From positions 1-21,860 of IMG/VR virus record IMGVR_UViG_3300008459_000474: a DNA stretch of 21,860 bases; one strand, 5' to 3'. The stretch comes from a virus. Positions 15,501-21,797 of the stretch are shown here, piece by piece. The notes below the pieces were generated by a model. That model was not told where the DNA came from, did not search any database, and saw only the letters and a program-made list of their open reading frames with translations. Made by a program: the position numbers and the translations under genes. How positions within the stretch are numbered: the first letter of the stretch is position 1; every line of letters begins with the position of its first letter.

Positions 15501-15688
15501 AGCAAAAACCTTTTGTTTCTCAAGCAGTTACGGATTTAAAACAATTAGATAAATTTTCTGGGATAGTGGCTGCAAATACTTTAGATTTTGGTATTGATGA
15601 TTCTAACGCAGAAGAACCAGTATCGATGCAAGGTATCAATACTGAACAAGAAGTTCAAAAAATTAAACAACAATTTTACAGACAATAA
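12548..15688 (+). CDS. Large DNA-ejection/internal virion protein, P22 gp16-like position (1046 aa)
   Basis: The 1046-aa protein begins PDLKLPDGRIVKNIPEGISK, a familiar N-terminus of large podovirus ejection proteins. Residues about 198-265 are Gly/Ala-rich and weakly hydrophobic (FLGVGGASKVGMAVGGGLAG and AAVGAVVSPVVGTAVQKVAP), a possible membrane-active segment. A block at about 504-583 (NPLQFIKDLGGIADYQGELA, then LWEAGYFKEKPRVNEILDFI) matches a domain seen in large phage polyvalent proteins. The block DSIAMLHKIRKRIDADISKQ and the later SPVYKEADNVFRPLA resemble repeated helical units of ejection proteins. P22 gp16 is 609 aa, so this is much longer. No lysozyme or transglycosylase motif was seen. 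It would be packed in the head and ejected with the DNA. Confidence 0.75.
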   Translation: MPDLKLPDGRIVKNIPEGISKQQIEQKLLNSGYLTGDEKWLTPKMSMGEAAFTTATNPFGFGDEIKAGISAGVAKLFGGQATQNIDIGDLYREARTSERAKLEKARQDYPSMTGIIETPSNLKRGAIKGLEEVGLGIYQTAADFGADFSGAKAILSKIRPDLKNEIENLTSQDISGILGEKAAQDSKATEQEGLAYKTGRFAGKVAPFLGVGGASKVGMAVGGGLAGGSELMEDSSVGKRLGYAAVGAVVSPVVGTAVQKVAPYVVSGAQNISSKAKQSTSYVKNLFTKDTAEEVGAKAIDPESAKLALKELLDKPSDKPLTAVDIQNPEFKTFARSVVSKYPQAREIVKDFTEGRNKEAFTRINNDLKIISKIDNADDYTKQISDTQKSLASPLYAEAEADRTMVPKFEFKEVKTTTSPQTTTVSEGVKSFKTDSSTKTKTDFINKYNLQSKFRDIEKPLVSKEEKELFKQAQGSFEGSSKEELFNIADRYKTAIQDLKKYAPKNPLQFIKDLGGIADYQGELASLGITNKTLPGLLRKEGTKGADIDKIGEKLWEAGYFKEKPRVNEILDFIKKELKNKTTGNRATTFSEDSKKYNEAKEFLNETDSLGINIDAINKLKKITPQTVKTGVAGIKAGSSYDKRDLSKKGIEEFQNTLRKQTTKIEEGGKIVNVRKEITNLNQMLPKSIELAKQFDELENNKIYTKFKIEARKTLDDDIPEDSIAMLHKIRKRIDADISKQYDSFGKAIDKDTIADNTKLREKINNLIYKVSPVYKEADNVFRPLAIKKDAVEFGKEFSKYEPSEIIKKINEFTFKSGLKRQDILDDVKVGAKDTIVKNVEQLIKFDSSNIPTEIQVKKIIENKFKRDQLKTFLGEKDYREFIDNINKEALFNKAIKSLRLDKPSTQEESTNFILRAFNGLISYATSNYGKYAAITNATKAGEQFLVKNYRGLNPENAKEIAKIITNKNASIKYLINIIYKASKEQKPFVSQAVTDLKQLDKFSGIVAANTLDFGIDDSNAEEPVSMQGINTEQEVQKIKQQFYRQ

Positions 15689-15690
15689 TT

Positions 15691-16911
15691 ATGGCACAAA
15701 GATTTATTGAACCAATTGCAAGAATATTTACCAACGCAGGAGCTGTTGGAGTAGGATATAAATATTATTTTTATCAAACTGGAACGACAACGCCCGTTAC
15801 AACTTATCAAAATGCTGGTTTAACTGTTGCAAATACCAATCCAGTTTTATCAGATGCTAATGGTCGTTTTCCTGAAATTTGGTATTCTGATTTATCTCAA
15901 TTAAAATTGATTGTTAAAGATTCTTTGGATAATACCATTGAAACAGTTGACCCAGTTGGAGCAACCGCTTCCGCAATCTCTCTTAATGATTTTGATGTGC
16001 GCCCTACTTCTTATTGGGGATTAACCGCTGGAACGTCAACAGCCTATACTTTAATTGCAAACCCAACAATCAGTTCTTATGACAACACTCAGACTTTTGT
16101 TGTGCAAGTTCATGTTGATTGTGGTGCATCTCCAACTTTAGCAATTGACGGACTTTCTGCTTTTAATTGGAAGAAATACACTCAGCAAGGCACTAAAACG
16201 GCATTAAAAGCAAATGATTTAAGAGCAAGTCAAAGATATTTCTGCATAAATGATGGCGTTGATATTGTTTGTTTGAATCCGAACTCATTACCGATGCTAT
16301 CTGGCTCAGATACTGCATTAACAATCGCAACTGGCGTTGTTACTTTAACCAACAATTCAAGCTCTTATGTAATTGATACCGAAGGTAGCACCTCAACTGA
16401 TGATTTAGATACTATTAATGGTGGGCAAGATGGGCAGATTATTTTTATTAAAAGCACCGCTGATGCTAGAAATATTGTTTTAAAGCACGCTACTGGCAAT
16501 ATTTTTAATCCTCAAAATAATAACGATGCCAATAGAAATATTACCTTAGATATTACAACTGATTTTGTGATGTTGCGCTACAACTCAACTGTTGCTTATT
16601 GGATAGTTGTCTCCAGTTCATTTAATAATTTCGTTAATTCTAAAGCTACTAATGGCTATACTTATTTACCAAATGGTTTAATTATTCAGTGGGGCACAAG
16701 CAGTGGGAGTTCAACAAGGACAGGAACATTTCCTATAACTTTCCCGACAGCTTGTTTAAATTTTCAAACTACAGTCAAAGCTACTGCGGTAGGCACTTTT
16801 CAAACTTCTAATGGTGATTTTATATCGACATCTCAATTTACAATTCAAACAGGCGATATTAATGGCACTGGACAATCTAGTAATATTGCTTGGGTTGCAA
16901 TAGGATATTAA
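15691..16911 (+). CDS. Tail fibre/tailspike-like protein (406 aa), first fibre cassette
   Basis: The N-terminal domain (1-90) has RIFTNAGAVGVGYKYYFYQT and DANGRFPEIWYSDLSQLKL, the pattern of a P22 tailspike-type virion-attachment domain, which binds the tail. The middle (about 105-305) is beta-rich with two familiar modules, one including QGTKTALKANDLRAS, the other GGQDGQIIFIKSTADARNIV. The C-terminus (318-406), with NGYTYLPNGLIIQWGTSSGS, TFPITFPTACLNFQTTVKAT and the final WVAIGY, matches the gp53-like fibre tip domain. No enzyme pocket was recognised. The gene follows the ejection gene by 2 bases and precedes a probable fibre chaperone. It would bind a receptor on the host surface. Confidence 0.85.
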   Translation: MAQRFIEPIARIFTNAGAVGVGYKYYFYQTGTTTPVTTYQNAGLTVANTNPVLSDANGRFPEIWYSDLSQLKLIVKDSLDNTIETVDPVGATASAISLNDFDVRPTSYWGLTAGTSTAYTLIANPTISSYDNTQTFVVQVHVDCGASPTLAIDGLSAFNWKKYTQQGTKTALKANDLRASQRYFCINDGVDIVCLNPNSLPMLSGSDTALTIATGVVTLTNNSSSYVIDTEGSTSTDDLDTINGGQDGQIIFIKSTADARNIVLKHATGNIFNPQNNNDANRNITLDITTDFVMLRYNSTVAYWIVVSSSFNNFVNSKATNGYTYLPNGLIIQWGTSSGSSTRTGTFPITFPTACLNFQTTVKATAVGTFQTSNGDFISTSQFTIQTGDINGTGQSSNIAWVAIGY

Positions 16912-16930
16912 CAATTAAAAATTAAAAATT

Positions 16931-17332
16931 ATGGTTAAGGTAAATTACGACACAGAAACAACTTTAGTAAAAGGATATTATCCTGACGTTATTAATTACG
17001 CATCAATTCCTGAGCCTTACATAGAAATTTCTGACGAAAAACATCAAGAAGCTTTAAAAAAGCAAATGTGTGTGGTTAATGGAGTTTATCAAGAATATGT
17101 AAAGCCTCTTGATGTTCAATTGCAAGAAGCCAAAGCCTCAAAAATAGCTCAATGCAAAGCCTATCTTATAAGCACCGATTGGCAAGTTATCAGATTATCC
17201 GACCCAACATCTAATGATCCTTTAAAAGAAGGTGTTGCAGAAAAAAGAGTTTTAGCAAGAAGTTTACAAGTTAATATTGAAGCTTGCACGACTTTAGAAG
17301 AATTAAACAACATTAACATTGATTTTTCATAA
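16931..17332 (+). CDS. Probable tail fibre assembly chaperone (133 aa)
   Basis: The N-terminal half has charged strands (NYDTETTLVKGYYPDVINYA), then a helix from about 70. The C-terminal half has KIAQCKAYLISTDWQVIRLS and KRVLARSLQVNIEACTTLEE, resembling the 'C-x-x-Y-L-x-x-T-D-W-x-x-x-R ... R-x-x-x-R-x-x-x-x-x-I-E' pattern of phage tail assembly chaperone-like proteins. It directly follows the fibre gene, 19 bases downstream, which is the usual place for its folding helper. It may not be part of the virion. No Shine-Dalgarno is visible before ATG 16931; the leader is a short AAATTAAAA repeat. Confidence 0.7.
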   Translation: MVKVNYDTETTLVKGYYPDVINYASIPEPYIEISDEKHQEALKKQMCVVNGVYQEYVKPLDVQLQEAKASKIAQCKAYLISTDWQVIRLSDPTSNDPLKEGVAEKRVLARSLQVNIEACTTLEELNNINIDFS

Positions 17333-17334
17333 AT

Positions 17335-18270
17335 ATGGCAGTAAGCGGAACCAATACATTTTCACAAACAAGAAATGACATAATCAATAGAGCCTTGTCA
17401 ATTCTTGGCGTTAAAACACGCGGAAGAGCTTTAACTGCTGAAGAAGTGAACGAAGCTTCTGATGCATTAAACTTGTTTGTAAAAGGCTTAAAAAGTGAAG
17501 GTGTTTATCTTTGGAAATATGCAGAAGGAACTTTGTTTTTAACTGTTGGACAAGAAAGTTATGTCTTAGACGGTTCAACTGCCAATGCGACCGAATCATT
17601 TACCCAAACAACAACAAGTGCATCAGCTTCAAGTGGAGCAACAGCAATAGTCGTGACTAGTGCAACTGGTTTTACTGCTGGCTATTATGTTGGCGTAATG
17701 AAAGATGACGGCAATATTTTTTGGACAACTGTTGCAAGTGTAGCAGGAACAACAATTAATTTAACTGACGCTTTAACTGATAATGTATCAAATAAAGCAA
17801 CTGTTTATGTTTACCAAACTAAAATTACACGCCCCGAAGCAATACCATCAGCAAGAAGGAGAGATTCTTCAAATTATGACACTCCTTTAAATGAACTTGC
17901 TAGAAATGATTATTTTAATCTTGCTCAAAAAACAGTTTCAGGTCAACCAACTCAATTTTATTATGATAAGCAATTAAGTTCTGGTATTTTTTATTTATAC
18001 CAAGCCCCTGATGACGCAACCAACACAATTAAATTTACATTTCAGAAGATGTTTTTTGATTTTACAAGCGGGAATGATAATCCAGATTTTCCAATTGAAT
18101 GGGCTGAAACTTTAGCTTTTGGCTTAGCTTCTCGCTTAAGTTATGATTACGGAATTGATAAAACAAAGGCAGAATTAATTAAAAGAACTGCCGATGAAAT
18201 GCTTCGTAATTTAAAAGGCTATGATAGAGAAGATTCAATTTATTTTGTGCCAACCTATAATTTGTATTAA
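17335..18270 (+). CDS. P22 gp4-like tail accessory (head completion) protein with a beta insertion
   Basis: The N-terminal region (1-82) has RNDIINRALSILGVKTRGRA, then EASDALNLFVKGLKSEGVYL and LTVGQESYVLDG, the pattern of P22 gp4-type adaptor proteins that bind the portal after packaging. From about 88 to 162 lies a Ser/Thr/Ala-rich beta module (ATAIVVTSATGFTAGYYVGV) missing from the 166-aa P22 protein. The adaptor core then resumes with RPEAIPSARRRDSSNYDTPL, SGIFYLYQAPDD and a helical end that includes LAFGLASRLSYDYGID. The total of 311 aa is almost twice the P22 length. It starts 2 bases after the chaperone stop. Confidence 0.85.
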   Translation: MAVSGTNTFSQTRNDIINRALSILGVKTRGRALTAEEVNEASDALNLFVKGLKSEGVYLWKYAEGTLFLTVGQESYVLDGSTANATESFTQTTTSASASSGATAIVVTSATGFTAGYYVGVMKDDGNIFWTTVASVAGTTINLTDALTDNVSNKATVYVYQTKITRPEAIPSARRRDSSNYDTPLNELARNDYFNLAQKTVSGQPTQFYYDKQLSSGIFYLYQAPDDATNTIKFTFQKMFFDFTSGNDNPDFPIEWAETLAFGLASRLSYDYGIDKTKAELIKRTADEMLRNLKGYDREDSIYFVPTYNLY

Positions 18271-18272
18271 TA

Positions 18273-19694
18273 ATGTTGCAACCAATCCATTTTGGAATAA
18301 ATTCATATAAGGCAAAAAGCGGCTTAATTTCGGCAGAAAGAATGTTAAATTGTTATGCTGAAATAACCCCTCAAACGAGCCCTTTTCCAAATATAATTTT
18401 AGGAACTGCTGGACTTAATGTTTGGGAAGATACAGGGGTTTCTTTGCCTGTTTATGGAATGCGCGTGATGGGCGAAAATCTTTATGTGGTGATTGGTAAT
18501 AAAGTTTACAAAATAGACTCAACTAAGACAAAGACTCTTTTAGGAGAAATTACTTCTGAAATTGGTCGTGTAATAATGACTGACAACGGCGATCAAGTTA
18601 CAATTCAACTTCTAAACGGAATTACTTATTATTGCACAGCAACAGCAAACTCATTAACTCAGATTACAGATAGTGATTTTAACAACTCTGGCTCAATAAC
18701 AACACTTGACGGCTTTACTGTATCTGCCTTAATAGATTCAAATGAATTTCAATGGTCTAATGTGAATGCTACTCAAAATTGGAACGCTTTAAACGCCGCA
18801 ACTGTAGAGGCTAATTCTTCCAAGATTGTCAGAGTTTATCAAAACAATTTAGAACTTTGGTTTTTTAAAGAAGATATAATTCAAGTATATTATAATACTG
18901 GATCAGGAAATCCTTTATTTCAAAGAAAAGAAGGTGTTTATATTGAAAAAGGCTCCGCTTCAAAATATTCAATTGCCACAATGGACAATTCATTTTTCTT
19001 TTTAGGAAATGATAGAATTGTTTATCAAACTATTGGTTATCAATTAAAGCCAATCTCAACTTTTCCAATTTCGCAAGAAATAGAAAATTACACAATAATT
19101 GATGATGCAATTGGTTTTAGTTATGTTCAGGATGGACATAAATTTTATTGCCTAACCTTTCCGAGTGCAAACAAAACTTGGGAATACGACATTACAACTG
19201 AACTCTGGCACGAAAGAGAAAGTGTTAATAATTCAGGTATTGACGGAAGGTGGCGAGCCAATTGCCACGCTTATTTTGCGGGTAAAAACTTGGTTGGCGA
19301 TTTTCAAACTGGAATTATTTATGAATTAGACCCCGATGTTTACACTGAAAACGAAACAGTAATCAAAAGAGAAATTATTGGAACAACAATGTTTAAAAAC
19401 TTTGCAAGAATGTCTTTAAATAAATTTGTTGTAATGATGGACACGGGAGTTGGTATTGCAACTGGACAAGGTATTAATCCACAATTAGTGGGAAGGTTTT
19501 CCGACAATGGCGGGAAGACTTACACTGACGAATTATGGCAACCAATTGGTGCAGAAGGCTCTTTCTTAACAGAAGTCTTTTGGACAAAGATTGGCGGAAA
19601 AGCCCGCTCTTTTATTGCTAAATTAAATTATAGCGAGCCAACTAAATTTCATATTGTAGGAGCATTTGTAGAAGTGGAAACAGAAAATGATTAA
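18273..19694 (+). CDS. P22 gp10-like tail hub / packaged-DNA stabilisation protein
   Basis: At 473 aa it has nearly the length of P22 gp10 (472 aa). Marks include SYKAKSGLISAERMLNCYAE near the N-terminus, then GLNVWEDTG and VYGMRVMGENLYVVIGNKVY, typical of the gp10 beta-propeller-like start. Later come FQWSNVNATQNWNAL, the strand ELWFFKEDIIQVYYNTG, SFFFLGNDRIVYQTIGYQ, and GKNLVGDFQTGIIYELDPD. The C-terminal WTKIGGKARSFIAKLNYSEP is a further family-like element. The protein would plug the gp4-like ring and keep DNA in the head. It starts 2 bases after the gp4-like stop, and its last codons overlap the next gene by 8 bases. Confidence 0.9.
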   Translation: MLQPIHFGINSYKAKSGLISAERMLNCYAEITPQTSPFPNIILGTAGLNVWEDTGVSLPVYGMRVMGENLYVVIGNKVYKIDSTKTKTLLGEITSEIGRVIMTDNGDQVTIQLLNGITYYCTATANSLTQITDSDFNNSGSITTLDGFTVSALIDSNEFQWSNVNATQNWNALNAATVEANSSKIVRVYQNNLELWFFKEDIIQVYYNTGSGNPLFQRKEGVYIEKGSASKYSIATMDNSFFFLGNDRIVYQTIGYQLKPISTFPISQEIENYTIIDDAIGFSYVQDGHKFYCLTFPSANKTWEYDITTELWHERESVNNSGIDGRWRANCHAYFAGKNLVGDFQTGIIYELDPDVYTENETVIKREIIGTTMFKNFARMSLNKFVVMMDTGVGIATGQGINPQLVGRFSDNGGKTYTDELWQPIGAEGSFLTEVFWTKIGGKARSFIAKLNYSEPTKFHIVGAFVEVETEND

Positions 19695-19992
19695 TTTACC
19701 AAACAATACTCAACCAGTTGTAGAAGAAAACAATATTGTAAAACCTGAATGGAATACTTTTTTTCAACAAATAAAAACAACAATTAAAACTGATTTATTG
19801 GTTGATATTGGAATGCCAAATGCGGGACAACCTTTGGTTAAAGAAAATGGCGAAATTGATTCAGTTTGGTTCTCTTTTTTTGAAAAAAGTTACAAAGCAA
19901 CTGGTGCATTTTTTGGTATTCCATCTTCTCAAGAAAAATTGAGCAGTAAGTGGCATACATTTTTTGAAAATATGTTTCAAGAGTTAAAATAA
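19687..19992 (+). CDS. Small repeat protein after gp10-like gene, three W-x-[T/S]-F-F units (101 aa)
   Basis: The 101-aa protein is built of three related units, each ending in W-x-[T/S]-F-F. Unit 1 is LPNNTQPVVEENNIV (4-18) ending at W22-F26, unit 2 is MPNAGQPLVKENGEI (43-57) ending at W61-F65, and unit 3 is a shortened IPSSQEKLSSK (78-88) ending at W89-F93. Proline and tryptophan are 17 residues apart in the first two units and 10 in the third. In P22 the gene after gp10 encodes the tail needle gp26 (233 aa), but I see no needle-like coiled coil here. The start overlaps the gp10-like gene by 8 bases, so a tail or fibre-attachment role is plausible but unproven. Confidence 0.75.
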   Translation: MINLPNNTQPVVEENNIVKPEWNTFFQQIKTTIKTDLLVDIGMPNAGQPLVKENGEIDSVWFSFFEKSYKATGAFFGIPSSQEKLSSKWHTFFENMFQELK

Positions 19993-19995
19993 TTG

Positions 19996-20023
19996 TTGAA
20001 TATTTATTTAAAACATTAATAAT
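19996..20023 (+). promoter_or_regulatory. Weak candidate promoter before the second fibre cassette
   Basis: TTGAAT (19996-20001), a 16-base spacer and AATAAT (20018-20023) have the same spacing and -10 as the candidate at 10103, but the -35 box is poorer. The -10 overlaps the hairpin at 20011-20034. In such AT-rich DNA a chance match is quite possible. Confidence 0.3.
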
Positions 20024-20034
20024 GACTAATGTTT
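20011..20034 (+). terminator. AT-rich hairpin after the 101-aa gene
   Basis: AAACATTA (20011-20018) and TAATGTTT (20027-20034) form a perfect 8-bp stem with an 8-base loop, starting 19 bases after the gene stop. The stem has only two G-C pairs and no T-tract follows, so termination is doubtful. It could also be an operator-like dyad, as it overlaps a candidate -10. Confidence 0.35.
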
Positions 20035-20035
20035 C

Positions 20036-20045
20036 TTGAGTAAAT
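20036..20045 (+). repeat. TTGAGTAAAT decamer, copy 2
   Basis: This is the second copy of TTGAGTAAAT (first at 10141), again in a short gap before a gene and downstream of an AATAAT hexamer. It directly adjoins another inverted repeat. Confidence 0.4.
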
Positions 20046-20066
20046 GTAAATAAGATTAAACATTTA
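20041..20066 (+). repeat. Inverted repeat in the leader of the second fibre gene
   Basis: TAAATGT (20041-20047) and ACATTTA (20060-20066) pair in a 7-bp stem with a 12-base loop, ending 7 bases before ATG 20074. As at 10140-10176, the hairpin lies where a ribosome site would be expected and none is visible. The AT-only character makes a structural role uncertain. Confidence 0.3.
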
Positions 20067-20073
20067 TATATTT

Positions 20074-21090
20074 ATGAGAGGATTATCAAGCCTTTACAAA
20101 GGTTTATCAGGTGTCGAGCCGACAGCTGATGACATAGGAGCGGTAAAAAAAGCAGGCGACACAATGACTGGTGCGTTAATATTAAGTGGTAGCCCAACAG
20201 AGTCTAATCAAGCCACAACTAAATCTTATGTTGATAGCAAAGTAAATCCAGCCACCACCACAACTCAAGGCGTAGCATTTTTATCGAATCCAATCACCAT
20301 TGCTTTTAATGGCACTACTCAAATGGACATTGGAGCTGGTGTTGTTAATTATGACAACGGAATTGGTCAATTATTGTGTCAAACAATTACTAAAACATTG
20401 CAATCAAGTGGATCTTGGACAGCTGGCACAAGTCAAAATGGTTTAGATACTGGAGCAAGAGCAAATTCAACTTGGTATAATATTTTTGAAATTGTTAAAA
20501 ATAGCGATAACACAAGCGATATTCTTTATTCGCTTTCTCGTACTTCACCAACAGTTCCATCTGGTTATACTTTAGTAGCGTGGATTGGGGCAATTCGCAC
20601 AGATGGAAGCGGAAATATAAACTCTTCATATTTGGCACAAAGAACTATTTTTGGTCAAATTGTTAGATTTCAAACTGGATTACTTGCAAGCGGAACTGGA
20701 TTAATTCCTGAAGATAACACAATACCACAAAATACCGAAGGCGATGAATATATGTCTCTTCAGATTGCTCCATTAAAAACAACTTCTAAGTTAGAAATTA
20801 ATACAATTGCATATATATCAAATAGCGTGGCTAACCCTAGAATCGGAGCATTATTTCAAGACTCAACTGTAAATGCTTTGGTATCTGGTTCGCATTATGA
20901 TAATACCAATTCTGCTATGACTCCAATTACATTAAACCATTTTATGAACTCAGGAACAACTAGTGCAACAACTTTTAAATTTAGGGCTGGTGGCGGGGTT
21001 GCTAGCACTACTTATTTTAATGGCTTATCTGGTGGTCAATTATTTGGTGGAACTTTTGGATCTTCTATAACAATTAAAGAATATTTATAA
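20074..21090 (+). CDS. Tail fibre protein (338 aa), second fibre cassette
   Basis: The N-terminus is short (1-22), with LSSLYKGLSGVEPTADD. It is followed by one clear unit of the phage tail fibre repeat, IGAVKKAGDTMTGALILSGS (21-40), then ESNQATTKSYVDSKV (43-57). The rest is beta-rich and Ser/Thr/Gly/Asn-rich, with TWYNIFEIVKNSDNTSDILY and YTLVAWIGAIRTDGSGN typical of fibre shaft or tip modules. The C-terminus is an all-beta region ending TIKEYL. It carries no P22-type tail-binding domain, so it probably attaches through another virion protein. It begins after the 81-base gap, and its stop overlaps the next ATG by one base (TAATG). Confidence 0.8.
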   Translation: MRGLSSLYKGLSGVEPTADDIGAVKKAGDTMTGALILSGSPTESNQATTKSYVDSKVNPATTTTQGVAFLSNPITIAFNGTTQMDIGAGVVNYDNGIGQLLCQTITKTLQSSGSWTAGTSQNGLDTGARANSTWYNIFEIVKNSDNTSDILYSLSRTSPTVPSGYTLVAWIGAIRTDGSGNINSSYLAQRTIFGQIVRFQTGLLASGTGLIPEDNTIPQNTEGDEYMSLQIAPLKTTSKLEINTIAYISNSVANPRIGALFQDSTVNALVSGSHYDNTNSAMTPITLNHFMNSGTTSATTFKFRAGGGVASTTYFNGLSGGQLFGGTFGSSITIKEYL

Positions 21091-21797
21091 TGAACGGAAA
21101 TACAATTTTTAAAGCAATAAAATTAATTTACCCTCAAATTGAAGGTGGTTATACTTACTGGGAAAATCAAACAAATTTAGCCGATGGTTTAGTTTGGGAA
21201 AATAAAATATTTCCAAAACCAAAATGGGAGGATATTCAAAAACTAATTCCACAAATTGAATTGGAAGATGCCAAAGCACAAAAAATAAATGAATTAAACA
21301 CCTTTATTTTTGCTGAAAAAACTAAACCTTATACAACTTTTACAGCTCCCGAGTTAGCCCCTTCAATTGTTGGCGGAAAGACTCAGTTTAAGCAAGGTGA
21401 GGCTGTTAGTTTCATTTGGTATGTTGATGCTATTCCAAATTCAAAACTAACTCCTGAGAGCATTTTAAACAAATGTAATCTTGATATGACTAGTTGCATT
21501 AAAACCTCTATTCTTGATGCTAAGTCAATTGATTTAGCCAGTTTAAGAGCAAATTTAAAAACTTGTTTAGATTCAAAAATAATTCCTTATACAACTACCA
21601 TCACTAAAGAAATTGAAAACAAAAAAGTTCAATCAACTGGAATGGTTAATGTGTTTCCAATTGCGGAATCATTGGCAAATCATATTCAACAAAGAGAAGT
21701 TAATAGCAATGTTTTGAATAGTGTTTATTTAACACAAATTAATAATTGTAAAACTGTTCCAGAAGTTGAAGCAATTAAATTTACAACAGGAGCTTAA
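21090..21797 (+). CDS. Probable fibre-associated assembly protein (235 aa)
   Basis: The N-terminus, FKAIKLIYPQIEGGYTYWEN followed by LADGLVWENKIFPKPKWEDI, resembles the start of proteins encoded next to phage tail fibres. These often have a 'Y-P-x-I-x-G-G-Y-x-Y-W' opening and an 'L-V-W-x-N' turn before a helical assembly domain. Residues about 70-95 are helical. The middle has PELAPSIVGGKTQFKQGEAV. The final third is helical with SNVLNSVYLTQINNCKTVPE. It overlaps the fibre stop by one base and its own stop overlaps the next ATG. A chaperone or attachment role for the second fibre is inferred from position. Confidence 0.65.
   Translation: MNGNTIFKAIKLIYPQIEGGYTYWENQTNLADGLVWENKIFPKPKWEDIQKLIPQIELEDAKAQKINELNTFIFAEKTKPYTTFTAPELAPSIVGGKTQFKQGEAVSFIWYVDAIPNSKLTPESILNKCNLDMTSCIKTSILDAKSIDLASLRANLKTCLDSKIIPYTTTITKEIENKKVQSTGMVNVFPIAESLANHIQQREVNSNVLNSVYLTQINNCKTVPEVEAIKFTTGA

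Noticed and set aside
16912-16930. Tandem AATTAAAA repeat before the 133-aa gene.
   Set aside because: Two short AT-only units are likely slippage or chance, with no evidence of a function.
19687-19992. The 101-aa protein as a tail needle (P22 gp26 equivalent).
   Set aside because: It has the right place but is less than half the length and shows no trimeric coiled-coil heptads.
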